Part shown: piece after piece, positions 5,280-9,928 of the stretch | Numbering within the stretch: the stretch's first letter is position 1 | How the letters are laid out: every line of letters starts with the position of its first letter | NCBI GenBank assembly: GCA_029259995.1 | Contig: JAJDEC010000430.1 | Coordinates: 1 to 9,928, forward strand | Length of the DNA: 9,928 nt | DNA from: Phycisphaerae bacterium | GTDB lineage: Bacteria; Planctomycetota; Phycisphaerae; UBA1845; UTPLA1 | Direction: 5' to 3' | The notes under the pieces: model-generated | What the model saw: only the letters and a program-made list of their open reading frames with translations | Told to the model about the DNA's origin: nothing | The model's database searches: none | Program-made: the position numbers and the translations under genes

Positions 5280-6773
5280 ATGAAGATTCGACGGCGCATT
5301 CCACTATCACTCATCGCCATGCTTGTCATTCCCATGATGGCCAACGGCGCAATCCTGACGGAAGGCGAGGATGTCAAGACGACTTCCGAGCCCCAGCGAT
5401 TCATCGTCAAGCTCGACTCGGATTCGCCGGACTCCGGCGGAACCGTGGTGGATCTTTCCAATGTCATGTTCAGTACAGCCGACGGCATGGTTGTCGATGG
5501 CGATCATCCCAACATGTTTGTCAAGGCTCTCGTTTTGGGCGATGGGCCGAACAACATCGAATCGGGCGGCCCCTGGCTCGGCGTGAAGTTCGGCCCCGTT
5601 CCCAAGCCCCTGGCTTCGCATCTTCAACTCGAGTCGGGCAAGGGACAGATGGTGCTGAACGTCTTGGAAGGATCCCCGGCCGATCTCGCCGGATTCCAGC
5701 AGTACGACGTGATCACGGCGATCGATAATCAGGAAGCAACGACGGACATCGGCGCGTTTCTCGATCAGATCCGGGCTTTCGAACCGAACGATATCTCGAA
5801 CTTCGATCTGATTCGCGCAGGTCGCGCCACGACCGCCACGGTCACAATCGGCACGCGGCCCGACGATGTCGCGGCATCGAACTACAAGTACGAAGACGAC
5901 ATGGCCCACGTCGCTCAGGGAAATGTATTCCGACGCGGCGGCATCGTGCGCAAAGACGACGACGGCAAGTGGGTTTTTGGCGGAACGCTTAGCGACGATG
6001 ACGGATTCAAATGGTCGAGCAATCTGCATCTGGATGACGCCCATTTCAATGCGATTCTGAAAGATGTCCCGTTCGGTCTTCAGAGAGACATCACTGTGCA
6101 ATCCATCAATGGTGAAAGCGTTCAGATCGAAACCGGCGACGACGGCCGCATCACAGTGACTCGCGAGACGAAGAATGGCGACGATACAACGGAGACTACG
6201 GCGACGTATACGGATGAGGCGGAGTTTGAACAGGTCGATCCTGATACGTACGAGATGTACAAGAGTCGACACGGCGATCTTCACAGTTTCATGTGGAAGT
6301 CGGCCGGCAATGGTCTGCCGCACAGGATGCTTCTTGATGGGAATCACGCAGACTTCGACTTCGACGTCGATCTGATGGTCGACGGCCTGGACGGTCTGGA
6401 CGAGCAAATCAGCGTCATGCTCAAGCGAATCGGCGCGGCGGATGACATCACTGCCGACGTGCAGCTCCGCATCGACGACGCCATGAAGCGCGCCGACGAT
6501 CTCGGAAAGCACATGAAAATTTTCACGACGAAGACGATCAAACAAGGCGCGGGCCAAGGCGCTCAGACCAGTATCGTCGTCGTCGAAAATGGCAAGGCAA
6601 CGACTGTAAACATTGGCTCCGACGGCGCCGTCACTCTGACGACGCGCGATGGCGACGATGAAGTCGTCGAGACGTTTGACAGCATCGATTCGTTGAAAGA
6701 ATCCCGGCCTGAGTTGGCGGGCAAGCTGAACGGCGTATTCATGATCAAGTCGCCGAAGGCCGCCGACAAGTAG
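5280..6773 (+). CDS. Exported acidic PDZ-domain protein with an internal repeat
   Basis: This 497-residue protein begins with a signal peptide (MKIRRRIPLSLIAMLVIPMMANG, cut near residue 23). A PDZ domain covers about 97-193: the binding-loop motif PWLGVKFG (98-105) and the core GSPADLAGFQQYDVITAIDNQ (131-151). There is no serine or metalloprotease domain, so it is a stand-alone PDZ protein that may bind C-termini or unfolded chains in the periplasm. Residues 271-329 and 431-486 look like two copies of one unit: beta strands ending (G)xDGxxTxT, then a charged linker, then an acidic-aromatic segment and a proline-centred helix (VDPDTYEMYK and SRPELAGKL). Between them is an Asp-rich stretch (352-375). 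The start ATG 5280 has GAAGGAG 9 nt upstream. It probably belongs to the sigma/anti-sigma operon although separated by 119 nt. Its function is unknown; sensor or chaperone for the upstream anti-sigma factor is conjecture. Confidence 0.8.
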   Translation: MKIRRRIPLSLIAMLVIPMMANGAILTEGEDVKTTSEPQRFIVKLDSDSPDSGGTVVDLSNVMFSTADGMVVDGDHPNMFVKALVLGDGPNNIESGGPWLGVKFGPVPKPLASHLQLESGKGQMVLNVLEGSPADLAGFQQYDVITAIDNQEATTDIGAFLDQIRAFEPNDISNFDLIRAGRATTATVTIGTRPDDVAASNYKYEDDMAHVAQGNVFRRGGIVRKDDDGKWVFGGTLSDDDGFKWSSNLHLDDAHFNAILKDVPFGLQRDITVQSINGESVQIETGDDGRITVTRETKNGDDTTETTATYTDEAEFEQVDPDTYEMYKSRHGDLHSFMWKSAGNGLPHRMLLDGNHADFDFDVDLMVDGLDGLDEQISVMLKRIGAADDITADVQLRIDDAMKRADDLGKHMKIFTTKTIKQGAGQGAQTSIVVVENGKATTVNIGSDGAVTLTTRDGDDEVVETFDSIDSLKESRPELAGKLNGVFMIKSPKAADK

Positions 6774-6851
6774 TCGGAAACAGTACCCCACTCCACCCGT
6801 TGTGCGCGATCCGGGACTGTCGCCCCGAGTATGGCCCGAATCGCGACACTT

Positions 6852-6909
6852 AACGCCGTCCGAGTCAGCCGCATCCTTCGGGATCGGATTGATTCGGGCG
6901 GCGTTTTTT
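6852..6909 (+). terminator. Strong intrinsic terminator after the PDZ gene
   Basis: ACGCCGTCCGAGTC (6853-6866) pairs with GATTCGGGCGGCGT (6891-6904) over 14 bp with two G-U pairs. Inside is a second stem ATCC-TTCG-GGAT with a UUCG tetraloop extended by CCG/CGG. Six T (6904-6909) follow directly. It lies 78 nt after the PDZ stop and ends the second sigma unit. It falls inside the N-terminal extension of the next open frame, which argues against the most upstream start of that gene. Confidence 0.85.
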
Positions 6910-7007
6910 CAACAGTACGCCTCACGAATCTCGGACGCAGAGCAACACTCGTCATTCCAACGCCGAACTGCGCCGATGACCGATACATCGGAATTCGACC
7001 CTTCGGT

Positions 7008-7012
7008 GGAGG
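7008..7012 (+). promoter_or_regulatory. Ribosome binding site GGAGG of the PAP2 gene
   Basis: GGAGG, within GGTGGAGGAA, lies 5 nt before GTG 7018, which is in frame with the PAP2 domain. Other possible starts (ATG 6976, GTG 6802) have no such site. Confidence 0.55.
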
Positions 7013-7017
7013 AACGC

Positions 7018-8199
7018 GTGCCCGCAACCCTGGGGAATAAAGACGATCGACGAAGCCGTGCGCCGGACCGGCCCGCCTGCGTTCGCGACGCAGTGGCCGC
7101 AAGATCCCCGTCGCCGATCGATTCAATCCCTGCATCGACTTCCGCGGCGACGCATTCCGTCGTCGATCACGATGTGGGCCGATCCCATCGACTGTATTCG
7201 TTTGAATGGCTGATGTTGTTCATCACTGCCGTCGGTCTCTGCGCCACGCCCTGGATCCCCGTGAATCCTTCGAAGCTCGCCGTCGATCGCATCTGCCAGG
7301 CGCTGTCGATTGCTTTCCTGAACGTGCTCGCCTTGCGCGCGACGATTCCCGCCATTCGATGGTGGCGGCAACGAAAGACCGGCGATGTCAGCCTGCTTGC
7401 GGAACTTCGATCCGCCTATCAACCAGCTTATATTGCATACGTGGTCCGTGCAGCGCTTGCCGTCCAGATCACGCTGCTCTGGTTCTGCTGCCTGAAATAT
7501 GTCATTCCTTACGTCCGGCCCGTTGTGTTCGACGCCGAATTGTCCGCATTGGACACTGCGATGCACTGGGGCGTCAATCCGAGCGAACTTGCCGTGGCTC
7601 TGACGTCGTCGATGCCGGCGCTGCTCCACGCGACGGACGCGTTCTACGTCGGGTATTTTCCAATTCTGTTGATCTTCTTCGCATACGTCATGATCCAGGA
7701 ACGCCGCGCCCATCTCCGCGATCCCTTTGTTCTGGGCTATTGCCTTTTTTGGCTCCTTGGCGGATTGTCCTACTACCTGTTTCCCAGCATGGGCCCGATT
7801 TATCATCAACCGGCCGTCTTTGAAGGCGTGATGCAGCACACGCCGATTGCCGCGAAACTCAATCATGAACTCCTCATTGACTATCGCGCTTTTGCCGCTG
7901 CGCCCTGGTCCCATGAGCCGATGCTCTACTACGGCATCGCCGCCATGCCCAGCCTCCACGTCGGCGCCTGCGCGATGTTCGCCTGTTTTGCACGCCACTT
8001 CGGACGTGTTCCGTTCGCCATCATGATCGTCCTGACAATGCTGATGTTTCTTGGCTCCGTCATCACGGGTTGGCACTATGCGATCGACGGCTACGCGGGG
8101 GCGCTGCTCGGATGGCTCGCTTACTGGATCGCCATGCGATTCAGCGCGGCGCGCACGCGTCGCGATCGGCTCGTTCTTGATCCGGTCGGCGGCTCTTGA
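7018..8199 (+). CDS. PAP2-superfamily membrane protein (Aur1/IPT1-like phosphatase or phosphotransferase)
   Basis: The protein has 393 residues from GTG 7018. After a disordered, hydrophilic N-terminus come about six membrane helices. The PAP2 catalytic motifs are present in order: SYYLFPSMGPIY (251-262), MPSLHVG (310-316, with the first catalytic His at 314) and GWHYAIDGYAG (351-361, His 353 and Asp 357). The YLFPSMGP-MPSLH-H-D combination is typical of the PAP2_3 group that includes fungal inositol-phosphorylceramide synthase and many bacterial membrane lipid phosphatases. Likely substrates are membrane phospholipids or polyprenyl phosphates, acted on at the outer face of the inner membrane; the exact substrate cannot be read here. 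The start is not certain: GTG 7018 has the only good ribosome site, ATG 6976 would add 14 residues, and GTG 6802 would place a terminator inside the gene. It converges with the MFS gene, 52 bp apart. Confidence 0.83.
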   Translation: MPATLGNKDDRRSRAPDRPACVRDAVAARSPSPIDSIPASTSAATHSVVDHDVGRSHRLYSFEWLMLFITAVGLCATPWIPVNPSKLAVDRICQALSIAFLNVLALRATIPAIRWWRQRKTGDVSLLAELRSAYQPAYIAYVVRAALAVQITLLWFCCLKYVIPYVRPVVFDAELSALDTAMHWGVNPSELAVALTSSMPALLHATDAFYVGYFPILLIFFAYVMIQERRAHLRDPFVLGYCLFWLLGGLSYYLFPSMGPIYHQPAVFEGVMQHTPIAAKLNHELLIDYRAFAAAPWSHEPMLYYGIAAMPSLHVGACAMFACFARHFGRVPFAIMIVLTMLMFLGSVITGWHYAIDGYAGALLGWLAYWIAMRFSAARTRRDRLVLDPVGGS

Positions 8200-8251
8200 A
8201 TTTTGCGAGGGAGTCGCACCATCGCCGGTGGGGCGCATCGTCACTTCGGCG

Positions 8252-9547
8252 TCAGACGGAATCACGCATTCGCGCCGTGACTTTTCGATAGATCAATCCA
8301 TACATCGCGACGGCAACCAGCGATGACGCCAGGCATGACGCCCACAACGTCGGTCCGCCGTATCGATCGAGGATGAACCCGCCCAACGGCGCGCCGATCA
8401 GAATCGACGTCGAAAAAGTCACGCTGAACAGCCCCATGTAGCGACCGCGCAGGGAGACGGGCGCCAATTCCGAAACCACGGCATGGGTAAACGGCGCCTG
8501 CGAGATTTCGCCCGTCGTCCAGATGATGATCGTCGGTATGAACGCCCACCATACATGGGCGAACGCCGTCGCGCCCGTCCCGATCCCGACGAGCAATCCA
8601 CCGACGATGATCGCCGTCATCCGATTGAATCGACCCCAGACGCGCGTCAGCGGCAATTGGAGCAGGACGATCAGGAAGCCGTTGATGCTCAGGAGCTTGC
8701 CGATCGTCAGCTTATCGAGCTGGCAGGTCAGCATGTAGAGTGGCAATGTGGATAGTGCCTGCATGAAGACGACGGCGATCGCCAGCGTGCTGAGGCAGAA
8801 CAGCAGGAATGTGCCGTCGCGAAGGATGTGCCTCGCGGCGTCCCCGATCGAAACTTCTTCAACATCCGAATCGCCGGATCCTGCATAAGACAGCGCCCTG
8901 GGGGAATCGGCGGTTCCGATTCCCTCGTCAGGATCACCGACGATGTCAGTTTCCACGGCTTTCGCTCGTCGAACATGCCTGGGACTCGTTTCGCGAATGA
9001 AGATCGCAATGATCACGCCGTACAATGCCGTCGTCGCCGCATCGCCCCAGAACAGCCAGTCAAATGAATACGCGGCAATCAATCCGCCGATCGGCGGTCC
9101 GCAGGCAAAGCCGAGATTGATGGCGATGTACATCAGGCTGAACGCCTCGCCGCGATGTTCCGGCGCGACGATGTCGCCGATCATCGCCGACGCGGCAGGG
9201 CGATACATGTCGTTGATGATCCCGAACGCGACGATCGACGTGAGCAACGCAGCCTTCGACTGCACCTGGCTCATCACGAGCAGCATCACCGCGCCGCCGA
9301 ACAATGCCGCCAGCATGACGACGCGCCGACCAATCTGATCCGCGAGCTGTCCTCCGATCAGCGAAGCGATGATTGCGCCGCCGCCGAAGGCGCCCATGCA
9401 GAGCGTCGCGAATCGCGTTCCGTATCCGAGCTTCTCACTGACGTAGATCGTCAGGAAGATCAGGACGAACGAACCCGCTCGATTCACGAATGTGCCGAGA
9501 CACAGGATGTGAATGGCACGCGGGAGCTGGAGATAGGGCTTCAGCAT
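8252..9547 (-). CDS. Major facilitator superfamily transporter, MdtH/DHA1-like
   Basis: This 431-residue protein has the 12-helix MFS pattern. Signatures are visible: FVNRAGSFVLIF in helix 1 (20-31), motif A GGQLADQIGRR between helices 2 and 3 (65-75), DMYRPAASAMIGD (113-125), PEHRGEAFSLMYIAINLGF (129-147), and motif C-like GFACGPPIGG (146-155), which in drug:H+ antiporters marks export. The central cytoplasmic loop (about 187-243) is long and acidic, dividing the two six-helix halves. It is probably a proton-driven efflux pump in the inner membrane; the substrate is unknown. ATG 9547 was chosen because the conserved sequence starts right after it; the frame also extends to TTG 9589. Neither has a clear ribosome site. 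It stands alone on this strand, converging with the PAP2 gene. Confidence 0.85.
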   Translation of the reverse strand: MLKPYLQLPRAIHILCLGTFVNRAGSFVLIFLTIYVSEKLGYGTRFATLCMGAFGGGAIIASLIGGQLADQIGRRVVMLAALFGGAVMLLVMSQVQSKAALLTSIVAFGIINDMYRPAASAMIGDIVAPEHRGEAFSLMYIAINLGFACGPPIGGLIAAYSFDWLFWGDAATTALYGVIIAIFIRETSPRHVRRAKAVETDIVGDPDEGIGTADSPRALSYAGSGDSDVEEVSIGDAARHILRDGTFLLFCLSTLAIAVVFMQALSTLPLYMLTCQLDKLTIGKLLSINGFLIVLLQLPLTRVWGRFNRMTAIIVGGLLVGIGTGATAFAHVWWAFIPTIIIWTTGEISQAPFTHAVVSELAPVSLRGRYMGLFSVTFSTSILIGAPLGGFILDRYGGPTLWASCLASSLVAVAMYGLIYRKVTARMRDSV

Positions 9548-9609
9548 AGTGGCGCAATCGCGATGGAGCTTCGTGATGTCCCTAACCAACGGACAGAAAC
9601 CAACTCGTC

Positions 9610-9628
9610 AATCGTCCATTGAACGATT
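9610..9628. repeat. Inverted repeat AATCGT-N7-ACGATT upstream of MFS gene
   Basis: Perfect 6-bp arms are separated by CCATTGA, about 63 bp upstream of the MFS start. The half-site spacing would suit a dimeric regulator, but no regulator gene is next to it and a match of this size can occur by chance. Confidence 0.3.
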
Positions 9629-9725
9629 CGAAGGGTTGTATCGCGGGCTCCGTCGCCGGTCCACCTTGCGCCTCTATCAGGATGAGAATGTCTCTTGAGC
9701 AGTTTGCGAGCAATGTCATGCCGCG

Positions 9726-9742
9726 GGGCGCCCGATGCGCCC
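9726..9742 (-). terminator. GC-rich hairpin after the right-hand partial gene
   Basis: GGGCGC-CCGAT-GCGCCC forms a perfect 6-bp GC stem 24 nt past the stop of the partial gene. No T-run follows on the minus strand, so if it ends transcription it would do so with Rho or as an mRNA 3' end. Confidence 0.3.
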
Positions 9743-9766
9743 GCCGCACAACCGCATACGACGCGA

Positions 9767-9928
9767 TCAGTCCGTCGTGCGCGTGCACATTTTCCAGTGA
9801 CCGATCCACACGATGAGGAACCAGAGCCCGCCGACGCCGTAGCCGATGGCGCCGTACCACATGTTGTACTTGCCGAACCAGGAATTCTGTTCCGTGAACG
9901 TCGCCAGTGCCTCGATCGCAAGTCCCGA
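9767..9928 (-). CDS. C-terminal end of an unidentified membrane protein (partial)
   Basis: On the minus strand a frame is open from the right edge to TGA at 9769-9767, giving the last 53 residues of a protein whose start is outside the window. They read like a membrane protein tail: an amphipathic stretch (LAIEALATFTEQNSWFGK), then one helix (YGAIGYGVGGLWFLIVWIG), then a short polar end HWKMCTRTTD. The aromatic-rich helix boundary (W, Y, F) supports real coding sequence. I do not recognise the family. It runs in the same direction as the MFS gene, with a 219-bp gap. Confidence 0.55.
   Translation of the reverse strand, partial: SGLAIEALATFTEQNSWFGKYNMWYGAIGYGVGGLWFLIVWIGHWKMCTRTTD

Larger units (their letters stand above)
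9548..9766. other. Intergenic region upstream of the MFS gene
   Basis: These 219 bp separate two minus-strand genes. They contain an inverted repeat AATCGT-N7-ACGATT (9610-9628), placed like a possible operator upstream of the MFS gene, and a GC hairpin (9726-9742) just after the right-hand gene. Open frames crossing the region show no recognisable protein features. Confidence 0.45.

Noticed and set aside
5307..6791. A 494-codon open frame on the minus strand opposite almost the whole PDZ gene
   Set aside because: It has no signal, domain or membrane pattern, and no believable ribosome site. The plus strand has a signal peptide and PDZ domain. Long antisense frames like this arise from GC-biased codon use.
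8200..8251. Possible bidirectional terminator between the convergent PAP2 and MFS genes
   Set aside because: Only a 4-bp stem (GCGA-GGGAG-TCGC) and a weak CACC/GGTG pair are visible, with no T-run in the right place on either strand.
7123..8265. A 380-codon minus-strand frame opposite the PAP2 gene
   Set aside because: It is rich in Arg, Asp, His and Gln with no domain features. The plus strand carries PAP2 catalytic motifs and membrane helices.
9578..9640. A TTGACG box on the minus strand as -35 of an MFS promoter
   Set aside because: At 16-18 nt spacing no acceptable -10 sequence is present (best candidate TGGTTA).
9619..9816. Short frames on both strands between 9541 and 9921
   Set aside because: They are short, overlap each other and the better-supported membrane protein tail, and show low-complexity Arg/Ser-rich products.

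Overview
The window is G+C-rich, gene-dense bacterial chromosome with no rRNA, tRNA, CRISPR array, transposase or phage gene that I can see. It carries two ECF sigma factors each followed by a membrane-anchored anti-sigma factor, large exported proteins, a PilZ protein and a DPPR-synthase-like UbiA enzyme. That mix, and the style of the anti-sigma factors, suggests a Planctomycetota-like (perhaps Phycisphaerae) or similar Gram-negative environmental bacterium. This taxonomic placement is inference from gene style only.

Layout. Positions 1-1941 (minus strand) form a three-gene unit transcribed leftwards: ECF sigma factor (1941-1399), zinc-type anti-sigma factor (1406-855, overlapping the sigma gene by 8 bp), and an exported protein with two secretin-N-like modules (from 810, running off the left edge). 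Positions 1942-2201 are a divergent intergenic region. On the plus strand follow a PilZ-domain protein (2202-2837) and, 38 nt later, a UbiA-family polyprenyl-phosphate phosphoribosyltransferase-like membrane enzyme (2876-3835). Positions 3953-6773 hold a second three-gene unit: ECF sigma factor, a cysteine-free membrane anti-sigma factor, and an exported acidic PDZ-domain protein with an internal duplication. A strong intrinsic terminator (6852-6909) closes that unit. A PAP2-superfamily membrane phosphatase/transferase (about 7018-8199) is convergent with an MFS transporter (9547-8252, minus). The last 162 bases hold the C-terminus of a membrane protein entering from the right (minus strand).

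How they fit together. Both sigma units have the order sigma, anti-sigma, exported effector or sensor, and point away from each other. One anti-sigma factor has a zinc-binding HxxxCxxC head and the other has no cysteine, yet both end in a similar extracytoplasmic stretch (DDPQV...IIWLFE and DDPNV.IILFE). This looks like two cell-envelope signalling circuits of related design flanking a c-di-GMP receptor candidate and a lipid-linked sugar precursor enzyme. The overall theme is envelope sensing and envelope lipid or glycan chemistry. The architecture is read from the sequence; the functional link is inference.
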